Shown: positions 48,437 to 58,152, counted from the first letter of the stretch. The stretch is DNA of 64,000 nt from Candidatus Sulfotelmatobacter sp. (GCA_025462865.1 JAOAPI010000128.1:62001-126000); one strand, 5' to 3'. The notes: generated by a model from the sequence alone, not told the origin. Made by a program: numbers and translations.

Positions 48437-51082
48437 GTGAGATATCATTTTTGTCGATTGATGGTTGTGGCGATCGTAGTCGCGTGCTCCGCCACGTTGT
48501 TCGCCCAGGCCGATGGGCCTGGGGCCGGCACCAATGCGACGAGTATTTCCGAAGAGCAGGCAGGTTCTCGTGCGAATGCCATCAGCGGAAGTGTCGTCGA
48601 TCCCTCGGGAGCGGCAATCGCCAATGCGCAAGTCTCGCTTGTAGCCCCGGACAATAAGCCGATCGGTGCGGTCGCCACTGACAATTCTGGCTCCTTCCAC
48701 TTTGACGGGATTCCTCCCGGCAACTACTCGCTGGATTGCAACGCTGAAGGCTTCCGCGAAACCCGCGTCAACTTCAGCATCGGCGCCAAAAGGCAGGCTG
48801 CGCTTCGCGTCGTGATGCCGATCGCGGTGCTCAACGAAAGCATCACTGTTGCCAGCGGCGAGTCGGTGCCACTGGTCAGCATCGAGAGTTCTGAAAACCA
48901 GAATGCCAACACCATCGATCGCAATGCCCTCGATCGCGTCCCAGTGTTCGATCAGGATTACATCGCAACTATGTCGCGCTTCCTCGACGACAATTCCACG
49001 GGCACTAACGGTGTGTCGCTCGTGGTGAACGGTATTGAAGCGAACGGACCGGGAGTCACTCCTTCCGCGGTTCAAGAAGTGAAGATCAACAACAACCCGT
49101 ACTCCGCGCACTTTTCGCGTCCCGGGCGGGCTCGGCTGGAGATCATCACCAAAGGCGGGACGCCGGCCTATCACGGCTCGCTGAATTTTCTGTTCCGCGA
49201 TTCCGTCTTTGATGCGACCAATGCGTTCGCCATCGTTAAACCTCCGGAGCGGCGGCAGTATTACGAAGGCTCGGTGACTGGCCCTATTGGACACAGCAAG
49301 CGCACCAGTTTCCTGCTCGCTCTCGACGAAGATCTTCAAGACCAGCAGGCGGTGATTGACTCCACAACTCTCGCTGCCGCCGAATCGCTCGGCTTCGGGC
49401 CAATCGCGCAAACCGTTTCTAACCCAACGCATCACTTTTTCGGTTCAGGACGCATCTTCCATGACTTCTCGAATGGCGATCAGTTCTGGATCGGCTACTC
49501 CTACGAACATCGTACCGTCGAAAATCAGAACGTGGGCGGGACCATTCTTCCCAGCGCCGGCACCAACACACATTTCCTGGAACACGAAATCAATGTGAGC
49601 GATCTTCACCAGTTCTCTCCGCACTGGCTGAACCAGTTGAGATTTCTGGTGGGGCACTTCGATAACTCGGTCAGCAGTATCAGCGCCAATCCGCAACTCG
49701 CGGTTTCAGGACTCTTTACCGCGGGGGGCGCGCAAGCCGATTCGCGCCGTACGGAATATCACTTCGATGGAACGGACTTCGTCACTTATGCCACCGGCAA
49801 GCACCAGCTCAGCTTTGGCGTCGACATCCCAGACATCAGCCGCCGTGGGCTCGACGACTTCACCAACCGCCAAGGCACTTACACCTTCGCCAGCAGTGCT
49901 GATTTCCTCGCCTCCAGTCCTACGACCTATCTTTTACAAACTGGGCAGGGTCACGTGGCTTTTCTGGAAAAGGTCGTCAGCGGATTCATCGAAGACAATA
50001 TCCGCCTGAAGCCGAACTTCTCTCTCTACGTTGGAGTTCGCTATTACTGGCAGAATTATTTCCACGACGATGCCGACAACTTCGCGCCGCGCGTCAGCTT
50101 CGCTTACGCGCCAACTGCCGGCAGCAAGACAGTGATTCGCGGCGGCGCCGGAGTTTTTTACGATCGCAGCGGGCCCAGTCCCATTGGAGATCTGCTGCAC
50201 TTCAACGGGGTGAACCTGCTGCGCTTCATCGTGGATCAGCCTCTGGTTTCGTATCCGATTAACCCTGCCCTGCTGGCGCAGGTTCCGACGAGCATTGTCA
50301 CGCTCGACCCTAAATCGCGCATGCCTTACCAGATTCAGTACAGCATTGGAGTCGAGCGGCAAGTCACGGCGAAAAGCACGTTCAGCGCGGTCTACATTGG
50401 CAACCGCGGCATTGATTCTTTTCGCTCGATCGATGCCAACGCGCCCATCGGCGGTGGGACCGTACTTCCCAATCCAACTGTTGGTCAAGTCCGCCAGATT
50501 CAGTCCGAGGGATATCTCAAGGGCAACGCGTTGGAACTTACGTTTCGCGGCAAACCCAGCAAATATTTCGCTGGCCAGGTTCAATACACGCTCAGCCGCA
50601 CCGACAACAACACCAGCGGCATCACGTTTTTCCCGGCCAACAGCTACAACCCGAATGCCGATTGGGGACGCTCCGATAACGATCGGCTGCATAAGTTCGA
50701 CCTGCTAGCTTCCAGTCAGCCCACGCGATTCTTCACGCTTGGGGCCGCGCTCTCGCTCTACGCCGGCAAGCCCGTGAACATCACGACCGGCGCGGACAAT
50801 AATCACGACGGCATCATCAACGACCGTCCCGCCGGCACTGAGCGCAATACGATGCCCGGACCGGGCACGATTAATCTCGACCTCAGCCTGTCGCACGACT
50901 TTCCGCTCTCGAAGCGCAAGGGAGAAACAAAGGTGCTTTCTCTGTCGCTGAATTCATTTAACGTCTTGAATCATCCCAACTACCTTACTTACATCGGGAC
51001 GATCTCTTCTCCGCTGTTTGGACAGCCAGTAGCAGCGCAGCCTCCGCGGCGGATGCAGCTGGATGTGCAGTTTAAGTTCTGA
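48437..51082 (+). CDS. TonB-receptor-like outer membrane protein with carboxypeptidase-regulatory domain
   Basis: 881 residues, shorter than the receptor at 6676. Start is GTG at 48437 (AAGG upstream) giving a signal peptide (HFCRLMVVAIVVACSATLFA). A Cna-B-like domain follows (SGSVVDPSGAAIANAQVSLV, about 48-125), a reduced plug-like region (VVNGIEANGPGVTPSAVQEV) and a barrel ending in MQLDVQFKF, the aromatic C-terminus needed for outer membrane insertion. The plug contains IITKGGTPAYHGSLNF, like Oar. Substrate unknown. Neighbouring minus-strand gene is the Tat aminotransferase. Confidence 0.9.
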   Translation: MRYHFCRLMVVAIVVACSATLFAQADGPGAGTNATSISEEQAGSRANAISGSVVDPSGAAIANAQVSLVAPDNKPIGAVATDNSGSFHFDGIPPGNYSLDCNAEGFRETRVNFSIGAKRQAALRVVMPIAVLNESITVASGESVPLVSIESSENQNANTIDRNALDRVPVFDQDYIATMSRFLDDNSTGTNGVSLVVNGIEANGPGVTPSAVQEVKINNNPYSAHFSRPGRARLEIITKGGTPAYHGSLNFLFRDSVFDATNAFAIVKPPERRQYYEGSVTGPIGHSKRTSFLLALDEDLQDQQAVIDSTTLAAAESLGFGPIAQTVSNPTHHFFGSGRIFHDFSNGDQFWIGYSYEHRTVENQNVGGTILPSAGTNTHFLEHEINVSDLHQFSPHWLNQLRFLVGHFDNSVSSISANPQLAVSGLFTAGGAQADSRRTEYHFDGTDFVTYATGKHQLSFGVDIPDISRRGLDDFTNRQGTYTFASSADFLASSPTTYLLQTGQGHVAFLEKVVSGFIEDNIRLKPNFSLYVGVRYYWQNYFHDDADNFAPRVSFAYAPTAGSKTVIRGGAGVFYDRSGPSPIGDLLHFNGVNLLRFIVDQPLVSYPINPALLAQVPTSIVTLDPKSRMPYQIQYSIGVERQVTAKSTFSAVYIGNRGIDSFRSIDANAPIGGGTVLPNPTVGQVRQIQSEGYLKGNALELTFRGKPSKYFAGQVQYTLSRTDNNTSGITFFPANSYNPNADWGRSDNDRLHKFDLLASSQPTRFFTLGAALSLYAGKPVNITTGADNNHDGIINDRPAGTERNTMPGPGTINLDLSLSHDFPLSKRKGETKVLSLSLNSFNVLNHPNYLTYIGTISSPLFGQPVAAQPPRRMQLDVQFKF

Positions 51083-51121
51083 TTCGCAGGGAACAATAAG
51101 AACAACACCAAGGTCAAAGGC

Positions 51122-51141
51122 AGCGGGCGAGGGCGCCCGCT
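51122..51141. repeat. Family G palindrome, copy 3
   Basis: AGCGGGCG-AGGG-CGCCCGCT, the same 8-bp stem as at 10294, between convergent genes. Confidence 0.7.
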
Positions 51142-51150
51142 CTACACGAG

Positions 51151-52332
51151 CTATGACGGCAGGACGCCGTTCCGGCGAATCGTTCTTACGGGCTTGCCCG
51201 GCTGAAGCGAGAAGGCTGTGGTGCCGCGCATTACTTTTTGGAAGGCCGTTTGGAACTGCTGCATTTCGTCATGAGTGCCAACCGTAATGCGAACACTCGT
51301 CGGCATCACGGGCCAGATGCGTCCAATAAAAATCTTTTGCTGCGCCATGGCGTCGATCACTTCTTTGCCGGGGCGTTTGGTCTCAAGCAGGAAGCAATTT
51401 GATTCCGAAGGGATGTAGGAGTAGCCGTTGCGGTCGAGCCACTGAAAAGTTTCGCGACGGATGGCGGCATTGATGCGCTTGCGTTCCGGAACCAGGTTGG
51501 AATCTTTCAGGCTCGCCGAAGCGGCGACCAGAGCGGTGACGGGCATGAAGTTCCATCCCGCGCGCTCCATAATTTTGTCGAGCAGGTCGGGACGCGCGAC
51601 GGCGAATCCGCAGCGCAGGCCGGCCATACCGTAAGTCTTCGAGAACGTGCGCAGCACAACAATATCTTTTCCGGCTTTCACCAGATCGAGTGTCGAAGGC
51701 GCCTCACAGAAATGGATGTAAGCTTCGTCGACCATCACGATGGAGCCCTTGGGTTTGTTCTCAACGAGATACTCAATGTCGGCATGCGGCGTGAGAGTGC
51801 CCGTTGGATTGTTGGGCGAGCAGATATAGAACAGTCCAGCATCGGGCGCTGCGGCCAGCATTGCCTTCACGTCATGCGCGTAGGTTTTGGTGAGCGGAAC
51901 CTTCACGACCCGGGCGTTGGAGTGGCTGGCGGCGAACATTCCCGCTTCGTAACCCGGGTCGGCCGTGACATAGCTTTTTTGTTGCGACGTGAAGGCGATC
52001 ACACCGAAATGCAGCGCCGGAGTCGAACCGGGAAAGGCATGAACATGATCCGGATTGAGGCCTTCTTGCTGGGCGAAGGTGTGGATGAGGTCGTCGGTAA
52101 GATTGTCGAGATAGCGTCCGCCTTGCGGAATGATGGCAGAGATGGCGTCACGCGCAGGCTGGCTTGGACCCAATGGATTCTCGTTGGAATCGATCATGAT
52201 TGCATCCATCGGCACGCTTTTGCGCGCCGCGGCCGCCAGCATGGGTTCGGAGACAATCTGCAAGGCTGCAGCGGCGGCCGAGAACTGCAGGAATGAGCGG
52301 CGTGAGAATGGCGAGAGATTTTTAGAGGGCAT
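51151..52332 (-). CDS. Tat-exported histidinol-phosphate-type aminotransferase
   Basis: 393 residues from an ATG at 52332 (GGAGG upstream). It begins with a twin-arginine signal (SPFSRRSFLQFSAAAAALQI), unusual for an aminotransferase. The mature part is fold-type I PLP enzyme of the HisC branch: DSNENPLGPSQPARDAI, FYICSPNNPTGTLTP, VDEAYIHFCE and the lysine in RTFSKTYGMAGLRCGFA. The Tat system exports folded, cofactor-loaded proteins, which fits a PLP enzyme. The periplasmic substrate is unknown; there are no histidine-biosynthesis neighbours. Confidence 0.9.
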   Translation of the reverse strand: MPSKNLSPFSRRSFLQFSAAAAALQIVSEPMLAAAARKSVPMDAIMIDSNENPLGPSQPARDAISAIIPQGGRYLDNLTDDLIHTFAQQEGLNPDHVHAFPGSTPALHFGVIAFTSQQKSYVTADPGYEAGMFAASHSNARVVKVPLTKTYAHDVKAMLAAAPDAGLFYICSPNNPTGTLTPHADIEYLVENKPKGSIVMVDEAYIHFCEAPSTLDLVKAGKDIVVLRTFSKTYGMAGLRCGFAVARPDLLDKIMERAGWNFMPVTALVAASASLKDSNLVPERKRINAAIRRETFQWLDRNGYSYIPSESNCFLLETKRPGKEVIDAMAQQKIFIGRIWPVMPTSVRITVGTHDEMQQFQTAFQKVMRGTTAFSLQPGKPVRTIRRNGVLPS

Positions 52333-52443
52333 GGTGAACCTCCGGTTCATCCAGCGTCAACACAGGTTAAATGCTTTTGCCCTTGCGCGATAGTGGGAAG
52401 AAAAAAGGAATAGAGGAGTAAGTTTTTGCTCTTGATCTAGCTC

Positions 52444-53508
52444 TTATTGGGGCAGCGGTTCGCGGGCAGTGGCATAGTAGCCGGCGCGCGATTGCACTTT
52501 ATGGTTCTGCTTACATTTGATTTCCAATTTGCGATAGCCACCGTCGAGTTTGGTATTCGTCGGAGTGTAGCCGAGGTTGTACTGGCTGCGTAGTTCCGCG
52601 GCGATCTGGTCAAACGCCTCTCTCAGCTTGTCGAATTTATTGCCCACATTGATGACGCGGCCTCCCGTGGCTTCGGTCAACTTGCGCATTTCGCCCTCGC
52701 CGGAGTAGCCCATCTGGAAAGATCCGTAAAAGCCACGATCGGCGCATAGCAGCACATAGACGATAGCGTCGGCTTTCTGCGCGGCCTCAACCGCGTCTTT
52801 AATTTTGAGGCGGCTGCCTTCGTCCTCGCCATCCGTGAGGATGATCATGGCTTTGCGGCCAATCTCCTTCGCCAGCATGTCGTGGGCAGAAAGATATACC
52901 GCGTCATAGAGCACGGTGCCCGGTGAATTAGCGGTGGGGACGGGCCCGCCACCGGCGCCGGGGATGGGACCGGTGGTATAGCCGGTATTGATTTTGACTT
53001 TATTCAAGGCCGCCTGCAGCCGATGAACGTCGCGGGTGTAATCCTGCACCAACTCGGCATCGATGTTGAAATCGATTACATAAGCTTCATCCTTGTCAGT
53101 GAGAATCTGGCGGAGGAACGCCCCGCCGACCTGCTTTTCCATGTCGAGCACATTGCGCTGGCTTCCGGAGGAATCGATCAGCATTCCGAGCGTAAGCGGC
53201 AGGTTCGAATCGGCGGAGAAATACTTGATAGTCTGCGGAGTGCCGTCCTCGAAGACCTGGAAGTCGTCCTTGGTCAAGTTGGGGATCAGGGCGCCGTGCT
53301 TGTCTTTCACGTTAAAAAAAAGGCCGACGACATTTACATTGACCTTCAGCGTCCCAGCCGGCCCCTGGTCGCTATCGGGCTTTTGAGACTCGGGGGGATT
53401 CTGGGCTGAAGCCTGGGGAGCCAAAACTGCCGCAATCATCAGAAGAGAGAACAGGCCCACAGATATGCCGGTCCGCAGAAACCTTGGAAAAGCGAACAAC
53501 TGTGTCAT
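52444..53508 (-). CDS. Secreted VWFA-related protein with canonical MIDAS
   Basis: 354 residues: signal peptide (about 1-36), N-terminal beta domain (VNVNVVGLFFNVKDKHGALI, about 56-75), VWA domain with D112-S-S114-G-S116 and MIILTDGEDEGSRLK, and the family C-terminus LEIKCKQNHKVQSRAGYYATA. Of the four VWFA proteins in the window this has the most canonical metal site. AGAGGG lies upstream of the ATG. It diverges from another VWFA gene across a striking palindrome at 53531-53563. Confidence 0.9.
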   Translation of the reverse strand: MTQLFAFPRFLRTGISVGLFSLLMIAAVLAPQASAQNPPESQKPDSDQGPAGTLKVNVNVVGLFFNVKDKHGALIPNLTKDDFQVFEDGTPQTIKYFSADSNLPLTLGMLIDSSGSQRNVLDMEKQVGGAFLRQILTDKDEAYVIDFNIDAELVQDYTRDVHRLQAALNKVKINTGYTTGPIPGAGGGPVPTANSPGTVLYDAVYLSAHDMLAKEIGRKAMIILTDGEDEGSRLKIKDAVEAAQKADAIVYVLLCADRGFYGSFQMGYSGEGEMRKLTEATGGRVINVGNKFDKLREAFDQIAAELRSQYNLGYTPTNTKLDGGYRKLEIKCKQNHKVQSRAGYYATAREPLPQ

Positions 53509-53530
53509 GCAATAATTCCCTCTAAGGGTT

Positions 53531-53563
53531 TTTGGTAGTCTAACTCAAGTTAGATGCACCAAA
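53531..53563. promoter_or_regulatory. Extended palindrome between divergent VWFA genes
   Basis: Inner perfect repeat TCTAACT-CA-AGTTAGA (53539-53554) is enclosed by TTTGGT and ACCAAA. Size and position in the 79-base divergent gap fit a shared operator. Confidence 0.55.
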
Positions 53564-53587
53564 TGTACGGGTTCGGGCATCCCAAGT

Positions 53588-55069
53588 GTGGCGGCGCTAT
53601 TTATTTTGCCGGTAAAGCCGGGAAATGGCAGGGTTTTAGCATCACTGAGAGCGCTAGAGAACGGACGGTGGTTCGTGGGGATACAGACAACGAAGGCTGG
53701 GGACTACAGGACGCGGTTGAAGCAGACCACTTTGCTTGCCGGGGCGCTCATCTTTATCGTCGGCTGTTTTATCTTCGCATGGGCGTTTACTGTTCCGGCG
53801 ATAGGCCAGGCTGCCACCCAGACCCAGAGCCAGCCCGCACAGGATATTCCGGACGCGCCTTCTTCGGTTCAGCCGCCTTCAGCGAACCCGGAGCCTCCTT
53901 CTCCCCCAGCCAGGCCCGAAGAAAAGAAGACGGAGCCGGTAGCCAGGGATCCGTGGACCAACCAGCCGATTAACAAGGCTGAGACCCCCGACGCCGGCGT
54001 GCCGCCGAGTGAAGGAGCCTCTGCGCCACCGGCAATGCCTCCGGTCAAGACGGTACCCTCAGGGACCACGAGGAAGCCAAGCGGCCAGGACCAGCTTTAC
54101 ACTTACGTGGTACACACCAACTTTGTGCAGGTTCCGGTGACGGTGAAAGATCGCGACGGCCGCAGGGTCGACGGACTGCTCTCCACCGACTTCACGGTGA
54201 AGGAAAACGGTGCGGAGCAAAAGCTCACCTTCTTTACCGCCGATCCCTTTGCGCTTTCGGTGGCGATTGTGCTCGACACTGGTATGCCGGATGCATCGCT
54301 GCAGAAGGTGAATCAGACATTTTCCGCGCTGGTGGGGGCCTTCGCTCCCTACGATGAAATCGCGCTTTATACCTACAGCAGCACGGTCAGCCAGGTTAGC
54401 GATTTTGCGCCACCAACGCAAAAAATAAACGCTTTGTTGAACCAGATGAAAACCGAACGTGGCCACAACAACGGTCCGCCCGTTCTGAGCGGGCCGCTGG
54501 CGCCCAACGGTCCCATTATTAACGGAGTACCGGTGGGCAGTCCCACGGAACCGGTCTATACGCCTCCGAAGGAATCGCACGTCCTCAATGACGCCATCCT
54601 GCGCGCGGCACTCGACATGAGCAAGCGCGACCGGACCCGCCGCAAAATTATTTTCGTCATCAGCGACGGACGCGAATCCGGCAGCAAGGCCAGCTATAAG
54701 GACGTACTGAGGCTGCTGCTCTCAAATGAAGTGCAAGTGCAGGCGGTCGCCGTGGACGCTGCCGCCCTGCCGATCTATGGCAGGCTTGAACGATTGCATC
54801 TGCCGAAGGAAGGTTACGGCAACATTCTTCCGAAATACGCGTCGGCGACGGGGGGAGCGCAATATACCGAGCTTTCCCGGAACGCAATTGAAAGTATCTA
54901 TGCCCAGGCTCTGAGCGAAGCCCGCAACGAATATACGCTTGGCTACATTCCCAGCCGCCCCAAGACGCCGACGGCCGCGCCCTACCGGGAAATTGAAGTG
55001 GTGGTGCACAAACCGGGGTTAAAGATCTCCGCCAAGAACGGATATTACCCGGCGCCGGCAGCACGATAA
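53588..55069 (+). CDS. VWFA-related protein with proline-rich linker and degenerate MIDAS
   Basis: 493 residues if started at the GTG at 53588; a TTG at about codon 44 just before the hydrophobic segment is an alternative. A signal-anchor-like helix (TTLLAGALIFIVGCFIFAWA, about 47-66) precedes a Pro/Ser-rich linker of about 90 residues, then the VWFA-related domain (VQVPVTVKDRDGRRVDGLLS, about 180-199). The metal motif is D230-T-G-M-P instead of DxSxS. It contains an extra Pro/Gly-rich loop (PPVLSGPLAPNGPIINGVP) and ends with the family motif ISAKNGYYPAP. Confidence 0.88.
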   Translation: MAALFILPVKPGNGRVLASLRALENGRWFVGIQTTKAGDYRTRLKQTTLLAGALIFIVGCFIFAWAFTVPAIGQAATQTQSQPAQDIPDAPSSVQPPSANPEPPSPPARPEEKKTEPVARDPWTNQPINKAETPDAGVPPSEGASAPPAMPPVKTVPSGTTRKPSGQDQLYTYVVHTNFVQVPVTVKDRDGRRVDGLLSTDFTVKENGAEQKLTFFTADPFALSVAIVLDTGMPDASLQKVNQTFSALVGAFAPYDEIALYTYSSTVSQVSDFAPPTQKINALLNQMKTERGHNNGPPVLSGPLAPNGPIINGVPVGSPTEPVYTPPKESHVLNDAILRAALDMSKRDRTRRKIIFVISDGRESGSKASYKDVLRLLLSNEVQVQAVAVDAAALPIYGRLERLHLPKEGYGNILPKYASATGGAQYTELSRNAIESIYAQALSEARNEYTLGYIPSRPKTPTAAPYREIEVVVHKPGLKISAKNGYYPAPAAR

Positions 55070-55264
55070 CGGAAGGGTCGTAATCGCCTGCAGTCATCCT
55101 TCTTTTGGAAGCTCAAACGGCCGTCCCGGACTCTGCCCCACCCCCGGGGGGTCACCTGAGTAACCTGCCCGGAAGCCAGTGCGTGTGATATAAAAGCCCG
55201 AAGCCCCTATAGGGATATTTTTGGCGCGCGGAAGAAGTGCGGACCCGCGCGATTGAGGAAAGTC
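55070..55264. other. 195-base leader region of mglA
   Basis: Contains a TGATATAAA box near 55183 that could be an extended -10, and short G/C runs (CCCCCGGGGGG at 55142). No gene seen. Confidence 0.4.
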
Positions 55265-55852
55265 TTGAGTTTCATCAACTTCGCAGCCCGCGAGATCAAT
55301 TGCAAAATCGTGTATTACGGCGCTGGCCTGGGCGGTAAGACCACGAATTTGCAGGTCATCTACCAGAAGACCGCGGAACAGCAGAAGGGCAAGATGATTT
55401 CGCTTGCCACCGAAACCGAGCGTACCTTGTTCTTCGATTTCCTGCCGCTCGATCTGGGTTCGGTGCGGGGCTTCAAAACGCGAATCCATCTCTATACGGT
55501 TCCGGGCCAGGTCTTCTACGATGCCAGCCGCAAGCTGATTCTGCGCGGCGTCGATGGCATTGTTTTCGTGGCAGACTCTCAGGAACAGCGCATGGACGCC
55601 AACGTGGAAGCGCTCGAGAATCTGATGTCCAACCTGAAAGAGCACGGCTACGACTTCAACAAAATTCCCTACGTGCTGCAACTCAACAAACGCGACCTGC
55701 CAAATATTTTGTCGGTCGATGCCCTCGGCAAAGAGCTGCGAAAAAAGAACGAGGCCGTGGTTGAGGCCGTAGCTTTCCAGGGAACGGGCGTGTTTGAAAC
55801 CTTGAAGGAAATCGCCAAGCAGGTGCTCACGGAGTTGAAAGCCGGCGGATAG
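55265..55852 (+). CDS. mglA: MglA-type small Ras-like GTPase
   Basis: 195 residues when started at the TTG at 55265 (AGGA five bases upstream), the same length as Myxococcus MglA, whose N-terminus [18 protein letters not shown] it matches; an in-frame TTG at 55253 adds four residues. P-loop [11 protein letters not shown] (about 20-30), switch regions and [18 protein letters not shown] (about 78-95), and the guanine motif LNKRDLP are present. MglA GTPases set cell polarity and motility with an MglB roadblock partner; no mglB is seen in the window. Confidence 0.92.
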   Translation: MSFINFAAREINCKIVYYGAGLGGKTTNLQVIYQKTAEQQKGKMISLATETERTLFFDFLPLDLGSVRGFKTRIHLYTVPGQVFYDASRKLILRGVDGIVFVADSQEQRMDANVEALENLMSNLKEHGYDFNKIPYVLQLNKRDLPNILSVDALGKELRKKNEAVVEAVAFQGTGVFETLKEIAKQVLTELKAGG

Positions 55853-56006
55853 CAGTTGTCAGTACTTCATTCCCTCACCCGAAAAGCTGCCCGACTTGGT
55901 CCAGTTTTTTTTGGCCGCCACATCGCTCACGAACTCGCCTCAATTCGTCTAAAATGACATCCGCAATCCGATTGAGTGTGCTCCCAACGTTTTTTCGAAA
56001 GAGGCA
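55853..56006. other. 154-base gap upstream of the M13 peptidase
   Basis: I see no repeat family, hairpin or gene here. The ATG at 56007 is preceded by AGAGGC. Confidence 0.4.
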
Positions 56007-58046
56007 ATGATGCGCCGGTTTGGAACCTGGTTCCTGATCTCGATTTGTTTCCTGTCTTCGCAACTTTTATTTTCGCAATCCACCACCCTGCACGGCATCG
56101 AGGTTACGGATCTCGATCGCAAGGCCGAGCCCTGCACTGACTTTTATGAATTCGCCAACGGAACGTGGCGGGCGAATAATCCGATCCCCGCATCGATGAC
56201 CCGGTGGAGCAGGCGATGGGCGGCGGGGGAGTCATCGAAAGATAAGCTGAAAGAGATTTTGGAAGTCGTCTCCGCGGACAAGTCCGCGGCCAAAGGCAGT
56301 CCAGAGCAAATTATCGGCGACTACTACGGCGCGTGCATGGATGAGTCGCGCGTAAACGCTCGCGGCATCGAACCGCTGAAGCCGTGGTTTGCGCGCATCG
56401 ACGCCGCCAAGGATATGGCCGAACTCCAGCGCGTCATGGCCGACATGCACGACATCCTGGCGACTGATCCCTTTGCGCTTGGCAGCCAGCAGGATCCGCA
56501 CAAGCCATCATGGGTGCTCGCCGATATCGGCGCCAGCGGGCTTGGATTGCCCGATCGTGACTATTACCTGAAACCTGAACCGCGCTTCAAAGAAGCGCGT
56601 GAAAAATATGTCGCGCACATTACAGCCATGTTCAAGCTCGCCGGGTGGAATGAGAAAACCGCGTCGGTAGCCGCCCAGCTGATCATGACGATGGAAACAA
56701 AACTGGCCGAGGCATCGCTCGACAACGTTGCGTTGCGCGATCCGGCAGCCACCGACCACAACACTACGTTTGCGCAGTTGCAAGCCATGGCGCCGCACAT
56801 TGAATGGGCGGAATACTTCAAGCACAAGCAAATTCCGCAAGATGTCGACATGAATGTGGACCAGCCGAAGTTCATGCAAGAACTCGACCGCCAAATACAC
56901 GAGGCGCCGCTTACGGACTGGAAAGTGTATTTGAAATGGCATCTGTTGAACTCAACCGCCGGTTCTCTTTCCGCTCCCTTCGTGGAGGAGGATTTCGCGT
57001 TCAACGGAAAATATCTGAGCGGCACCACGGAGATGAAGCCCCGGTGGAAGCGCTGCGTGGAATCCACCGACAGCCTGCTCGGCGAAGCGTTGGGAAAGAA
57101 GTACGTGGAAAAGTATTTTCCGCCTGAGGCCAAGGCCCGCATGCAGGAGATGGTGCGGAACCTTCTGGCTGCGATGCGCGACGACATCCTGACTCGTCCC
57201 TGGATGAGCGACGATACCAAGGAAAAAGCGATGGCGAAGATTGCCACGTTCAATCCTAAGATCGGATACCCGGACAAGTGGAAAGATTACAGTCATGTGG
57301 AAATTCGGCGCGACGCTTTCTTTGAAGACATGATTGCAGGACGAAAGTTCGTGGAGCAAGACGACCGGCTCACCATCGGAAAGACAGTGGATCGCGGCCG
57401 ATGGGGCATGACTCCTCCAACTTCCGACGCATACTACAATCCGCTGCTGAATGAGATTGTGTTTCCGGCGGGAATTCTGCAACCTCCGGCGTTTTACATT
57501 GACGCGGTTGATGCCGTGAATTATGGCGCGATAGGAGTTGTGATCGGCCACGAAATTTCCCACGGCTTCGACGATCAGGGCGCCCAGTACGACTACCTGG
57601 GCCGCCTGCGCAACTGGTGGAGTGATGCCGACATCAAGCAGTTCCAGGAGCGCGGGGCTTGCGTCGCGAATCAGTTCGACAGCTACTTCATCGAGCCCGG
57701 CGTGCACCACAACGGCAAACTCGTGCTGGGCGAAAGCATCGGCGACCTGGGCGGAGCACGAATCGCATTTCTCGCGTATCAGAAGTCGCTGGAGGGCAAG
57801 CCGCGTCCGGCGGACGTCGATGGATTCACTCCCGAGCAGCAGTTTTTTATTGCGTGGGGACAATTTCGCGGGGACGAGATTCGTCCGGAAGCGCAGCGTT
57901 TGATGGTGCAGACCGATCCGCACCCGATTGCAAAATATCGGGTGATCGGGCCGCTCTCAAATCTGCCGGAGTTTCAGAAAGTATGGAACTGCAAGGCCGA
58001 CGCAGCGATGGTGCGCCCCGAAGGAAAGCGCTGCGAAGTATGGTGA
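56007..58046 (+). CDS. M13 family metallopeptidase (neprilysin/PepO-like)
   Basis: 679 residues. Signal peptide (about 1-25), then the M13 N-terminal domain opening GIEVTDLDRKAEPCTDFYEFANG, and the catalytic half with zinc site HEISH (515-519) and the third ligand Glu576 in GESIGDLGG. The NAYYNP-like substrate motif is here SDAYYNPLLNE. It cleaves peptides in the periplasm or outside the cell. The conserved C-terminal W (CEVW) is present. Start: two adjacent ATG codons; either is possible. Confidence 0.95.
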   Translation: MMRRFGTWFLISICFLSSQLLFSQSTTLHGIEVTDLDRKAEPCTDFYEFANGTWRANNPIPASMTRWSRRWAAGESSKDKLKEILEVVSADKSAAKGSPEQIIGDYYGACMDESRVNARGIEPLKPWFARIDAAKDMAELQRVMADMHDILATDPFALGSQQDPHKPSWVLADIGASGLGLPDRDYYLKPEPRFKEAREKYVAHITAMFKLAGWNEKTASVAAQLIMTMETKLAEASLDNVALRDPAATDHNTTFAQLQAMAPHIEWAEYFKHKQIPQDVDMNVDQPKFMQELDRQIHEAPLTDWKVYLKWHLLNSTAGSLSAPFVEEDFAFNGKYLSGTTEMKPRWKRCVESTDSLLGEALGKKYVEKYFPPEAKARMQEMVRNLLAAMRDDILTRPWMSDDTKEKAMAKIATFNPKIGYPDKWKDYSHVEIRRDAFFEDMIAGRKFVEQDDRLTIGKTVDRGRWGMTPPTSDAYYNPLLNEIVFPAGILQPPAFYIDAVDAVNYGAIGVVIGHEISHGFDDQGAQYDYLGRLRNWWSDADIKQFQERGACVANQFDSYFIEPGVHHNGKLVLGESIGDLGGARIAFLAYQKSLEGKPRPADVDGFTPEQQFFIAWGQFRGDEIRPEAQRLMVQTDPHPIAKYRVIGPLSNLPEFQKVWNCKADAAMVRPEGKRCEVW

Positions 58047-58064
58047 TTCCTGGATTCACCGACT

Positions 58065-58152
58065 AGCCCCGAAGGGGTGCCATTCATTAGCACAGCACGT
58101 AAGTTGGGAAAGCCATGGAAGCGAATCGAGTCCCGTTAGGGACCGCACCGTT
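58065..58152. repeat. Dispersed palindrome family E, copy 2
   Basis: AGCCCCGAAGGGGTG, then CCATTCATTAGCACAGCACG and GTAAGTTGGGAA, then GTCCCGTTAGGGAC. The central part matches the copy at 3590-3626. Confidence 0.65.
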
